From: Sebastes aleutianus
Lineage: Eukaryota; Chordata; Actinopteri; Perciformes; Sebastidae
DNA: 64,000 nt
NCBI GenBank assembly: GCA_916700875.1
Contig: CAKAKS010000062.1
Coordinates: 3,497,373-3,561,372, forward strand
Direction: 5' to 3'
Below are positions 12,082 to 22,485 of the stretch, one piece after another; the stretch's first letter is position 1; the number at the start of each line of letters is the position of its first letter. The notes beneath the pieces are model-generated. The model searched no databases. It was not told the DNA's origin and worked only from the letters and a program-made list of their open reading frames with translations. The position numbers and the translations under genes were made by a program.

Positions 12082-12749
12082 TTAAAGGGACTGTTTGTAA
12101 CTTCTTACAGGTATAAATCTACCGGGTCGGGATCCCATGCGCATATGCGCGCTCGCGTGTGGGTACGCTGTTCAGACTGCTCCTCTGCCTGCCTGCACTA
12201 ACACAACGCTCGGTTCTTGCTTCACCTCACGTTCATGCGCGCACACTACACACTGCAGAAGAGTTAGTTTAGCTCTGAGAATATCTAGTGAATGTACAGT
12301 GGATGTTTGTGCAGAAATAAATGCTGCAGCTCCTCCAGACCAACAGAGGTTTCCTGTGTCTTGTGAAGTGACGGGGCTCCGCAGAGAGAAACGCTATCGT
12401 CTCCGACCAGGTGCCGGTGTCTCCTTGCGGGCGGAGTCGGGAGACGATAACGTTGGTCTCCTCCGGAGAGGGAGACACTGGAGGCTGAAGCAGGAAAAGC
12501 CAACACTAGGATCAGCATTGATTCATGGAGAGACCTTCGTCTGGTCAGCTAACATTACTGCCAAGCAGCTGAAATATAGAGTGATATTGTGGTTGTAGCT
12601 GACGTGTGTCGCCTCACTGTTTTGAACGATGCTTGTTCATGTCAATTTAGAGCGAGCAAGCGCGAGCCCGACGCTGACTTTCGTTGACTTAACGGCCATA
12701 GGTGTCGCTGTTAACAAGCATTTCTGAAAGTTACAAATAGTCCCTTTAA
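12082..12749. mobile_element. TTAA-target MITE
   Basis: TTAAAGGGACTGTTTGTAAC at the left is mirrored by GTTACAAATAGTCCCTTTAA at the right, so TTAA is both the target duplication and the edge of the inverted repeat. Elements of this kind (piggyBac/Kolobok-type targets) are common in fish. The copy in B (53,230-53,868) has lost its left end by deletion. Confidence 0.75.
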
Positions 12750-12932
12750 GTTGGTGCAATACGTGTTTGTTGAAGAGTGCTGCACCTTTAGACATGTTCA
12801 AATAGAGTGCTACAGGAATTTGTCCTAAAACCCAGAAATGAGTCAGCATTTAAGCACTTCCTGTTCCCTCGTCTGGAAGTCAGTGGGATTTTTGAATGGG
12901 TTTTTAGTTAGATGCCTGAAATAAGGTCTGTG

Positions 12933-13095
12933 GTTAAAGGTCCAGTGTGTAGGATCTGGCGGTATCTAGCGATGATGTAAGGAGATTGCAACCAACTGAA
13001 GCCTCTCCTGTGTGCCAAGCGTGTTGGAGAGCTACGGTGGCCGACGCAAAAACAAGAATGTCCCTCTCTAGAGCCATCTGGAGCAGAGCCAGTGC
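12933..13095. repeat. Interspersed fish repeat
   Basis: It starts TTAAAGGTCCAGTGTGTAGG, a sequence I recognise as a widespread teleost repeat. The same insertion is present in copy B (54,053-54,222), so it predates the segmental duplication. Confidence 0.6.
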
Positions 13096-13143
13096 ATAGA
13101 GAGTGTGTGTACAAACTACATAAGTTACAGTCAGTGAACTGAC

Positions 13144-13320
13144 CTCAGTTTCTCCAGTCTACAGTTTGGACTCTCGAGTCCAGCAGAGAGCAGCTTCACT
13201 CCTGAATCCTGTATGTTGTGGTTGTCACTCAGGTCCAGCTCTCTCAGATGGGAGGGGTTGGACTTCAGAGCTGAGGCCACAACTTCACAGTGAGTATCTG
13301 AGAGTTCACATTTAGAAAGT
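13144..13320 (-). CDS. NLR A LRR exon 1
   Basis: A 177-nt exon, phase 2-2, directly after the NACHT exon. It reads LSKCELSDTHCEVVASALKS and LRELDLSDNHNIQDSGVKLL, ending in SAGLESPNCRLEKL. It is one codon longer than the other LRR exons because of an extra residue in the DNHNIQDS loop. This first-LRR type is distinct from the SEISCAS type that follows. Confidence 0.85.
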
Positions 13321-14904
13321 CTGTCATGACACACAAATTAAAAATATGTTATTATGAAAGAGGACAATTTATATTTACTTCATGCACTTGATGACTAAAC
13401 AGTTTGATATATACTTCTTTGATTAACATTTGCTCCTCACATCAGTGGTTCATTTAATCTTATCTCACTGTTTGACATGAAACAATAATTCTCATCACTC
13501 TCTCTCTAACCTGCAGACTTTTAATATTTGTTTTTCTTTAATCTTGCAGATGGAGAGGGAGAACATGAAGTTACATTGAGGCTTCCCTAATGTCCAATCT
13601 GTAAGTGTGATCTGATCCCAGGTCTGTCTCCACAAAGTTAGCATGAGGCCTTCTTGATTAGAAAAGCATTTTCAAAACTCAGTGAATATGTAATAATAAT
13701 ACAGTTGAGGAAGTTGACCTCTCTTTGCTAGCTACCTGCTGCTGTCAGGTTCATGTCCATGAATGGGAAAATTCAGTGACTGCTGCTAAACAGTAGAGAA
13801 ATTAAACAAATCACGTAATAATATTAGACCTGTTCATAATTAAACATTCATATAACTAGATATTTTGATGACTGCATGGCGTTTTGTCATTAACACTAAT
13901 TTCTGAGCATCAAACATATTCAGCTCACAAACACAATTAACGAACCAATAAGGTTTCATTATTTTCAACATAATGTCATCAGAAAGATGTTATCAGTGAA
14001 TCAGCATTAAAAACATAACATTGATCTTTGATGTGTATAAGATCTCTTAAATAGTCAGAATTCTACCATTCTGCTGTTATATATTCATCAGACTGCTGTT
14101 ATTGGTGGAAGCTGTGTATTTCCTGCTACTACTCTTCTCTACACCAACAAGAGAGAGAGAAACACCTGAGTTTCTTTCTGTGAGTAACAGAATAAAAGGA
14201 AAGACTTAAAATCAAGATTATGGAACACAACTTGAATTCATTAGCAATAAAATGCACCGTTGCCCGATTCAACACACTCAGGGGTTTTACAACGGCAATC
14301 TTTGTCTCGTATAACCAGTAGTTTACGGTGGCTGATGCTACAGTTGGGTAGATTTTCGGTTTTGCCGGTCTGGTCCAGTGTACAAGTTAAATTAAAATTT
14401 GTCATTATGACACGTTCTGGCAAATTAAAAAGTAGATTACATCAACAACCTATGCCAGTGCTAAATCCAGGCTGCATTGCATTACTAATAAGCAATATGA
14501 CAACGTGATTAACGTAATATTATGATTCTATGGTAGTTCATAAACAGACTAACGGAGCTTTTGTTTTTTTCATTTGTTTTACCAGGTTCACATGTCGCCT
14601 CCATCACCCAAAAAGATAACTAAGAAAAAAACTGTAAAATGTAACAAGTATTAGAAATAAATAGAATAAATGTGTTCATTAACTTGACAGCTAGAATCAC
14701 AACCTACTGAAACATTTTATGCACTCAACATTTGAAACAGCTCAAGAACATCTCTGACAAAATACAACTGACATATTTATGTAATAAACACGTGGAACAC
14801 TTATAAGAATATTATATTTTAAGAATGCTTTTATAGTGTGTATATTTGAAGAACTAAACTACTAATCTACACTGATCTATAAAGTTAATCACATCTGGAC
14901 TTAC
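13321..14904. other. Intron between NACHT and first LRR, gene A
   Basis: No gene is seen. A short + strand segment at about 13,550-13,610 is flanked by a good acceptor (CTTGCAG) and donor (GTAAGTG) and is conserved in copy B. The rest is AT-rich intron matching 54,440-57,209, except that copy B has an extra 1.2 kb inserted at the point equivalent to about 14,560. Confidence 0.6.
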
Positions 14905-16687
14905 TGAGCTTTTCTGCAGTTCCTCACAGCTGGAATCAGTCTCCGTCGTCCCGCGTCTGTTGTGTTGTACTTCTTCAGGTCCAACTCATCTAGAACCTCC
15001 TCTGACATCTGCAGCATGTAGGCCAGAGCTGAGCAGTGGATCATAGAGAGTTTCTTCTTTGATCTGTTCTCTGACTTCAGGAACTCTTGGATCTCCTGAT
15101 GTACCGACTGGTCGTTCATCTCCGTCAGACAGTGGAAGATGTTGATACTTCTGTCAGGAGAGATATGATCTCTGTTCATCGCCTTCAGGTTGTTGATGAT
15201 TCTCTGGATGATTTCTGGACTGTTTTCTGTCTGACCCAGCAGGCCTCCTAAGAGTTTGTGGTTGGACTTCAGAGAGAGGCCATGAAGGAAGCGAACAAAC
15301 AGGTCCAGGTGGCCATTTTTACTTTCAAGGGATTTCTCCATGGCTCTCTCCAGGAGTGATTGAAGAAATATTTTTCCCAGGAAGTCCTCCAGTACCTCTG
15401 TGTTGCTGTTTGTGTAACAGTGGAACATGTAGACTGCAGCCAGAAACTCCTGAATGCTCAGATGAACAAAGCAGTAGACTGTTTTCTGGAAGATCACACA
15501 CTCTCTTTTGAAGATCTCTGTACAAACTCCTGAGTACACCGAGGCCTCTGTGACATCAAGACCACACCGCTCCAGGTCTTCTTGGTAGAACATGATGTTT
15601 CCTTTCTCCAGATGTTCAAACGCCAGCCTCCCCAGCTTCAGAAGAACTTCCCTGTCAGCCTCCATCAGCTCCTGTGGACTCGTCTCGTGTCCCTCACCAT
15701 ACTTCTGCTTCTTCCTCTTTGTCTGAACCACCAGGAAGTGTGAGTACATGTCAGTCAGGGTCTTGGGCAGCTCTCCTCTCTGGTCTGTAGTCAACATGTG
15801 GCCCAGAACTGTAGCAGTGATCCAGCAGAAGACTGGGATTAGACACATGATGTGGAGGCTCCTGGATGTCTTGATGTGTGAGATGATTCTGCTGGACAGC
15901 TGTTCATCACTGAATCTCCTCCTGAAGTACTCCTCCTTCTGGGCGTCAGTGAAGCCTCGTACTTCTGTTACCCTGTCAACACATGCAGGAGGGATCTGAT
16001 TGGCTGCTGCAGGTCGGGAAGTTATCCAGACGAGAGCTGAGGGAAGCAGATTCCCCTGGATGAGGTTTGTCAACAGCACGTTGACTGATGACTTCTGGGT
16101 GACATCAGACACAACCTCATTGTTCTTGAAATCCAGTGAAAATCTGCTTTCATCCAGGCCGTCAAAGATGAACAGAACTTTACAGACAGCGAGCTTCTCT
16201 GCTGTGACCTTCTGTAATGTTGGATGGAAAACATGGAGCAGCATGAGAAGACTGTACTGCTCATCTCTGATCAAGTTCAGCTCCCTGAACGAAAGCAGAA
16301 CCACCAGACTGACATCTTGGTTTTCCCAGCCCTCTGCCCAGTCCAGAGTGAACTTCTGCACTGAGAAGGTTTTTCCAACGCCAGAGACGCCGTTCGTCAG
16401 AACGACTCTGATGTGTCCCTGTTGGTCAGGTAAGGCTTTAAAGATGTCCTGTAGCACTTGATTGGGGTGTCATGGAGGGTCTTCATCTTGGAAGCTGTCT
16501 CAAGCTGCATCACCTCATGTTGGGTATTAACCTCTTCACTCTGTCCCTCTGTGATGTAGAGCTCAGTGTAGATGCTGTTGAGGAGGGTTCCACTTCCTGT
16601 TTCATCAGTTCCTTCAGTCACACATTCACATCTCTTCTTCAGACTGCTCTTATGTTCATCTAAAACCTCCTGCAGAACCACTATCTG
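14905..16687 (-). pseudogene. FISNA-NACHT exon of NLR gene A (two frameshifts)
   Basis: The 1,783-nt exon enters in phase 1 after a CAGCAG acceptor (NAGNAG) and leaves in phase 2. FISNA (EVLDEHKSSLKKRCECVTEG) is readable only in a frame between the two insertions. From about 16,457 the remaining 518 codons are open. They contain Walker A GVSGVGKT, Walker B FIFDGLDE, the PVFCWI/winged-helix region, VYCFVHLSIQEFLAAVYMF and a C-terminal LDELDLKKYNTTDAGRRRL. Relative to gene B, 81 nt (27 codons) are missing in frame near 15,370, between FLG and RAMEKS. That places the deletion in the variable linker after the winged helix. Confidence 0.85.
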
Positions 16688-16799
16688 CTGAAAGAAGGAA
16701 AAAACTTTGAGACAAAATAAAGAAAATTTGACAATCTGCTTATTATTTTCATTGCCAATATGAAAGTGATCAATATAAAGTTATATATAAAGCATTTTG

Positions 16800-17040
16800 A
16801 TTAGTCAAATGCTCAATGTGCAGCTGTAAGTCGAAAAAGATTTTGGGCACCCTGGACCCCCAAAAGGCTCAACTAGACCACACTGTCAACCATCATACCA
16901 AATTTGAAGTTGCTAAGTTAAATAGTTTCCGAGTTCTGCTCCGGAAACGAAAGTGTGACACGCAAACGGATGGAAGGACGGACGGACGGACACGCGGAGC
17001 ACTATATACCCCCGACTATGTTGTCGCGGGGGTATAGTAA
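16800..17040. repeat. Interspersed fish repeat with GGAC tract
   Basis: It lies in the RING-NACHT intron of gene A. It contains CAAACGGATGGAAGGACGGACGGACGGAC and a terminal hairpin (ATACCCCCGAC...GTCGCGGGGGTAT). It is absent from the same intron of gene B, so it was inserted after duplication or lost in B. Confidence 0.5.
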
Positions 17041-17089
17041 TAATAATGCAGAATATGTTCATATCTCGTTTTGTAGACCTGTTTTAATA

Positions 17090-17702
17090 ACAAAAGCCGG
17101 GTTTCCACCAACATTTTCGGGGACTTTTTAGTCCTACTACTTTTAAGGAACTAAAAGGTTCTTTCAGCCCACTGTTGTCTGCGTTTCCACTACGGTCTAA
17201 AGACCTGTGAAGATTCAGTAAATTAGTCCGCTGACGTATGAAAAAGCAACATGACGTGACGAGGGTTGTTGGTGGTCGCAGCGGCAAACACACTCTGCAG
17301 CCTGCAGAGTCCCTATACCTCTCTTAAAATGTTGTCAGAAGTAGATTTTGGTGGATTGTTTAGACAGAATAACAGAAAGTTTATGAGCAGGCCACCATCT
17401 TGTTTCCTGTTTGAAACGGCAAGCAGAAAACCAGGAACCAATCAGGTGCATTCCACGTCACCGCTTGCCCCAGAGACTTAAACACTCCCCTTTCTTTGAA
17501 CTGTCTATTACCCGCTGTGCCATTGGACTTTAACACCCCCATTTTAAGGACATTTATTGTAGTTTTATCTCTTGCCACTGTTTTATCTGATTTTATTTAT
17601 CTGTTTTATTGTGATAGTTTTAGCAGTTTAAATAAATCTTTAAACTGTTTATGGTGCTTTGGGTCCTTCTCAACAGTGGAAACACCTTTCATTGCTGGTA
17701 TC
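17090..17702. mobile_element. Possible MITE in RING-NACHT intron
   Basis: The left edge GCCGGGTTTCCACCAACATT is loosely complementary to AGTGGAAACACC near 17,680. No transposase frame is visible, and the target duplication is not clear. Confidence 0.35.
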
Positions 17703-17744
17703 TAAATAAGAACCTCACACTTTTGTGACATATACAGTATACTG

Positions 17745-17950
17745 TATGTCTATGGCTTGAACAGCCTGTTGAGTACCGTACACTACAAGATGATTCTGAA
17801 AACATTTGAGGAGAGAAATAGGCATTAACGTAACAGAATATTGGAGGACACCGGAGGACACAGAGGAACATGATTTGTTTTCAGGTTACCTGTTTCATGT
17901 ACTACTGTCAGGATATAGCGACCATTTTATAAAAATAACTTTTTTTAATC
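17745..17950. repeat. Dispersed repeat family R2, copy 1
   Basis: This copy matches 27,525-27,835 in inverted orientation over several blocks (GATGATTCTGAAAACAT..., GAGGAGAGAAATAGGCATTA, and TTACCTGTTTCATGTACTACTG). The second copy carries an extra internal segment. Confidence 0.7.
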
Positions 17951-18239
17951 ATATTTGCTCCAATCTCGTCTACTGATGCTTTAATGCCAAGACAAAGGGT
18001 GCTATCATAAAACCAAAGGGTTCAGATTTTCTCTCAAAGGAGAGCACAGGACAGGTGATTCAGAGCACATATGAATGCTGGAGCAGAAAAAAACATGCAG
18101 TTAAATTTCAGGTGGACATAAAATGTAATGATATTTATAATGATTAATGGTCGGGCTGTATGACACAACACATGTCACTGTATTAAAACATCAAATAGTG
18201 TTTTCAGACATGGAGACGTCATCAGACAGATAGTCTTAC

Positions 18240-18478
18240 TTTGTACAGAGCTGGTCTGACTGGCTGTCTGCAGTCCAGCTCTTGTTCTGGATCTTTTTCC
18301 ACACTGGGGACAGGAGGAGTCTCCTGATGAAGCAGACTGGTCCCAGTATGAGGTGATGCACTGTCTGCAGAAACTGTGTCCACAGCTGGTACAGCTGATA
18401 GAGACTGGATCCTTCAGGACGTCCTGACACAAAGCACAGCAGGACAGCAGCTCCTCCACAGAAACATCACTCCTCTTC
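18240..18478 (-). CDS. RING-finger exon of NLR gene A
   Basis: A 239-nt exon, phase 2 in and phase 1 out, encoding KKRSDVSVEELLSCCALCQD...CPQCGKRSRTRAGLQTASQT. Cys and His spacing is TRIM/C3HC4-like: CALC, CGHSFC, RQC, CPQC. Such a RING would bind two zinc ions and could act as a ubiquitin E3 module, but activity is inference. The segment before CGH reads SISCTSCGHSFC, three residues longer than the usual ISCGHSFC. DNA shows an imperfect 9-bp tandem duplication at about 18,381-18,399. In gene B the RING is precisely deleted from this exon. Confidence 0.85.
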
Positions 18479-18613
18479 CTGTGAAGACATGTCTTTATAA
18501 CTAAAATGATTTGTTGATTGGCCGACACTGTCTCAAAGCTCAGATGGTCACAGGGAACAGTTAAAGTTCTTTCATAAACACTAATTAGCTGAATTTCCTA
18601 TCTGGCTGTCTTA

Positions 18614-18826
18614 TTAACCTCTTAACAATCTGACGGCCACTATTCTGTATTTCAGAGGCTGTAGCAGGCTCAGTTTTCAAGATACTGGTAACATATGAAA
18701 CTAGAAAAGCTAAGGAATCCATTGTTATCAACTATGTCATGCTAGCTTGTCGGGAAGAACGCTCTGACCTGAAGATATGTGAATGAAAATGGGTTCTATG
18801 GGTACCCACGAGTCTCCCCTTTACAG
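18614..18826 (+). repeat. Dispersed repeat family R1, copy 2
   Basis: A diverged and internally shortened copy of the family at 3,031-3,322, including GGGTTCTATGGGTACCCACGAG and CCCCTTTACAG at its right end. It lies upstream of the RING exon and has no counterpart in gene B. Confidence 0.7.
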
Positions 18827-18962
18827 AACTGCCCACTTTATGATAATCACTAAACGATGTACTGCTGTGGACGCCACGTTAGTTCAGATCAGAGAGTCAC
18901 ACAATAACACAAACAAACTAGCCGATGGATGCAGCGGTAGACCAGCAACTCCTGTGTTCTGA

Positions 18963-19188
18963 GAGGTAAAATCACTGTTTTTGTGAATGGAGTCTGGTGG
19001 CTTTGAATAGAGTGATATAACGGTTTCAGTCCCACATTAGACAGGGCTGTCTGATGGCGAGGTAAAGCTCCCGTCCACAGCTGCTTTACCTCGCTGTCAG
19101 ACAGCTCTTTCTGACGGGGAACTGTGGAGTTATATCGCTCTCTTCAAAGCCATCAGACTCCATTTACAAAAGCAGTAATTTTACCTCC
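18963..19188. mobile_element. Fold-back element (about 105-bp inverted arms)
   Basis: The left arm (GAGGTAAAATCACTGTTTTT...) is the reverse complement of the right arm ending ...AGTAATTTTACCTCC, with only a few mismatches and a short loop around 19,070. Half-copies of the same family occur at about 20,338-20,540 and 21,845-22,060, each preceded by GATGTACTGCTGTGGACGCC, as here at 18,854. Confidence 0.7.
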
Positions 19189-19616
19189 AAGAACACGGGA
19201 CTATAAATACAACCCCACTTCAAAAAAGCTGTCATATCAGCTGATTTTAGGAGAAATCAAACCAACACAGTATTTTGAGGACAAATATGAGAAAATGAAT
19301 TACACATTTGAAGCACCTTCTTTCAGATTTTGAATAGTTGTACATTTTTACAGCGACTTCAACATTTGGGCGAAAATGTGAATATTTTCTTGAAGTGTAA
19401 ATTGTGAAATGGAGGTTCTCAGGTGTTTTGTTACAGAAATACAATCAGTAGTTTGTGGCTATAAAACCCAGACTAAGATCCATCGTGTTTGAAACAGTAT
19501 CTGCACTAATAGTTCTGCATCAGAAATAAACAGTAAATCTTTTAGCAGAACATTTGTCTTCATCCTCAATGCATCATCATCCACCAGGTCAGCTTAAAGT
19601 AAAAACAGTCTCTTAC

Positions 19617-19733
19617 TTTGTGTCTGAGGGTCCAGGTTCATTACTGAAGTCTAGACGTTTACCTATGGACCAGTCACTCTTCATAGACAGACAGCTGGGT
19701 ACTGGAGACTCTGCTCTCTGTCTGTACTGAACT
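19617..19733 (-). CDS. 39-residue repeat exon, copy 3 (NLR A)
   Basis: A 117-nt phase 2-2 exon after GTTTGCAG, donor GTAAG, reading VQYRQRAESPVPSCLSMKSD then WSIGKRLDFSNEPGPSDT. It is nearly identical to the exons at 20,686 and 21,127. Being symmetrical, any copy can be skipped or duplicated without changing frame. Ser/Pro-rich and probably disordered; no fold recognised. Confidence 0.8.
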
Positions 19734-20685
19734 CTGCAAACACCAAGATGATTTTATTCTTATAACATGAATCCTTGATAAATTATCTGATGACAAAGCC
19801 ATTTCAGTAGCTCTAAACACACAAACTACTGCTACTGTCAATAATCTAGTTTAAAAGTTTGTATTAGTCCTCTTAGATTACAGCTTTTCTGGGTGACTGA
19901 CAGCTGTCAGATACGAAGAGGAAGAATAAACAAATGAATTCTCTTTCTGTCACGAAAAGTGTGTTAAACTTCAGTTAGTAAATACATTTTAGTAGAAATT
20001 TAATATCCAAACACACAATCAACAAAATCATGGCATTGGCATGGCATAATTTTGTTTTTTATCATTCTGTATCTTCCCAGTGGTGTTCCTTATGTATTCA
20101 AATCTGAACACTACGTACGTATGTTTTAACGTCGAAATGCTGTTTTCCCTTCAAGCTCTTCTAAGAACTTTTTCCCACATCGTGACCTGACGTAGGTTTC
20201 TGCACAATAACGCTGCTACATGTACAGTATATATACATCCTTATAGTCAGTGTATTAACGTTACACACAGTAACTTAGGTGGCGGTCGGCGTGCTCCCAG
20301 TTTGGAGAAACAGACAGGAGTACCGGCAGGAAGCTAAGCGATGTACTGCTGTGGACGCCACGTTAGTTCAGATCAGAAAGTCACACAATAACACAAACAA
20401 ACTAACCGATGGATACAGCGGTAGACCAGCAACTCCTGTGTTCTGAGAGGTAGAATTACTGTTTTTGTGAATGGAGTCTGGTGACTTTGAAGGCAGTGAT
20501 GAAACGGCTCTTCAAAGCCACCAGACTCTTAGACTATAAACACTATTATTAGATTAGATTACATCTTTTCTAGGTGACTGACAGCTGTCACAGATACTAA
20601 GAGGAAGAGTTTATTTGACGAAGTCTGTTAAATTTTAGTTGGCAAATACATTTGTGTAAAAATTCGAAAATAGCAGCTCTCTTAC

Positions 20686-20802
20686 TTTGTGTCTGAGGGT
20701 CCAGGTTCATTACTGAAGTCTGGACGTTTACCTATGGACCAGTCACTCTTCATAGACAGACAGCTGGGTACTGGAGACTCTGCTCTCTGTCTGTACTGAA
20801 CT
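20686..20802 (-). CDS. 39-residue repeat exon, copy 2 (NLR A)
   Basis: Same 117-nt exon; differs in reading KRPDFSN where the other two copies read KRLDFSN. Splice sites are intact. Confidence 0.8.
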
Positions 20803-21126
20803 CTGCAAACACCAAGATGATTTTACTCATATTGCTTGATTCCTTGATAAATTCTCTTTTTTAGATCATTAAGGTAGCTCTAAACACACAAACTACTAGT
20901 TAGTTAGATTAGATTACATCTTTTCTAGGTGGCTGACAGCTGTCATAGATAGTAAGAGGAAGATGTCACAAATGATTTAGCTTTGTCTGTGTCACAAAAA
21001 GTTTAAATTTTAGTTTGCAAATATACTTCAGTAAAAACTTCAACATAAAAACTAAATCAACAGCAAACATTGGCGGAGATAGCTGAAAAATGAGTCATGT
21101 AAATGAGTTAGTAGCAGCTCTCTTAC

Positions 21127-21243
21127 TTTGTGTCTGAGGGTCCAGGTTCATTACTGAAGTCTAGACGTTTACCTATGGACCAGTCACTCTTCATAGACAG
21201 ACAGCTGGGTACTGGAGACTCTGCTCTCTGTCTGTACTGGACT
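21127..21243 (-). CDS. 39-residue repeat exon, copy 1 (NLR A)
   Basis: Same 117-nt exon, reading VQYRQRAESPVPSCLSMKSD...KRLDFSN, with AGTCCAG instead of AGTTCAG at its first bases. Flanking intron sequence duplicates that around copy 3 at an offset of about 1,510 bp. Confidence 0.8.
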
Positions 21244-22485
21244 CTGCAAACACCAAGATGATTTTATTCTTATCACATGAATCCTTGATAAATTGACAAA
21301 GCCATTACAATAGCTCTAAACACACAAACTACTGCTACTGTCAATAATCTAGTTTAAAAGTTTGTATTAATCCTCTTAGATTACAGCTTTTCTGGGTGAC
21401 TGACAGCTGTCAGATACGAAGAGGAAGAATGCACAAATTAATTCTCTTTCTGTCACGAAAAGTGTGTTAAACTTCAGTTAGTAAATACATTTTAGTAGAA
21501 ATTTAATATCCAAACACACAATCAACAAAATCAGTGCATTGGCATGGCATCATTTTGTTTTTATATCATTCTGTATCTTCCCAGCAGTGTTCCTTATGTA
21601 TTCAAATCTGAACACTACGTACGTATGTTTTAGCGTCGAAATTGCTGTTTTCCCTTCAAGCCCTTCTAAAACCTTTTTCCCATATCGTGACCTGACGTAG
21701 GTTTCTGCATGATAACGCTGCCATATGTACAGTATATATACATCCTTATAGTCAGTGTATTAACGCTACACACAGTAACTTAGATGGCGGTCGGCGTGCT
21801 CCCAGTTAGGAGAAGCAGACAGGAGTACCGGCAGGAAGCTAAGCGATGTACTGCTGTGGACGCCACGTTAGTTCAGATCAGAAAGTCACACAATAACACA
21901 AACAAACTAACCGATGGATGCAGCGGTAGACCAGCTACTCCTGTGTTCTGAGAGGTCAAATTACTGTTTTTGTGAATGGAGTCTGGTGGCTTTGAAGACA
22001 GTGATAAAACGGCTTAAGTTCCCCACAGAAAGGGCTGTCTGATGGCGAGGTAAAGCAGAGAAAATATTCTAAATATAGCATACACTTAAACAAATATATA
22101 TATATATATATATATAAGATATGTACAGCTGTGGACGCCACGTTAGTTCAGATCAGAAAGTCACACAATAATACAAAAAATGTAGAAGTGCACTGGGAGA
22201 GCGTAGACCTCCGCCCTGAAGCCGTTATATCGCTCTCTTCAAAGCCACCAGACTATTAGACTATTATACACTAATATTAGATTAGATTACATCTTTTCTA
22301 GGTGACTGACAGCTGTCACAGATACTTAGAGGAAGAGTATATTTGATGAAGTCTGTTAAATTTTAGTTGGCAAATACATTTGTGTAGAAATTTGAATATA
22401 CAAACACAAAATCAACAGAAAACATGGTATTGTGAGAGGTAACTAAAAAGGAGTCATATAAATGAGTTAGCAGCAGTTCTCTTAC

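Larger units (their letters stand above)
10289..13143. other. Long LRR1-LRR2 intron of gene A with three transposons
   Basis: The intron holds the empty site of a hAT insertion present in copy B (GTGTTTAC, 10,983-10,990), a hAT-like element (11,333-11,656), a TTAA-flanked element (12,082-12,749) and a fish repeat (12,933-13,095). The 153-codon + strand frame at 12,137-12,598 lies wholly inside the TTAA element and is not a gene. Confidence 0.7.
2470..14560. repeat. Segmental duplication, copy A (partner 40.6-56.9 kb)
   Basis: From the (TA)n tract near 2,470 onward, sequence and order match 40,620 onward in the same orientation with only scattered differences. Examples: 2,490 with 40,637; 3,240 with 41,412; 5,616 with 43,745; 13,144 with 54,263. 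The offset grows along the block because copy B carries extra LRR exons and two large insertions. The homology resumes through the NACHT and N-terminal exons up to about 23.6 kb (64.0 kb in B). Confidence 0.9.
19617..22060. repeat. Tandem intron-exon duplication carrying the 39-residue exon
   Basis: About 19,617-20,540 and 21,127-22,060 are near copies (offset about 1,510 bp). Each consists of the exon, the same intron (including CACTACGTACGTATGTTTTA) and the GATGTACTGCTGTGG element. The 20,686 exon has a related but shorter intron. Gene B has one exon copy and no such array. Confidence 0.8.

Noticed and set aside
12137..12598. 153-codon + strand frame (and the 151-codon partner at 53,216)
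   Set aside because: Lies entirely inside a TTAA MITE, has no domain features, and is disrupted differently in the two copies.
16000..16461. Long + strand frames opposite the NACHT exons (also 58,386-58,943)
   Set aside because: Antisense shadows of the strongly biased NACHT coding sequence.
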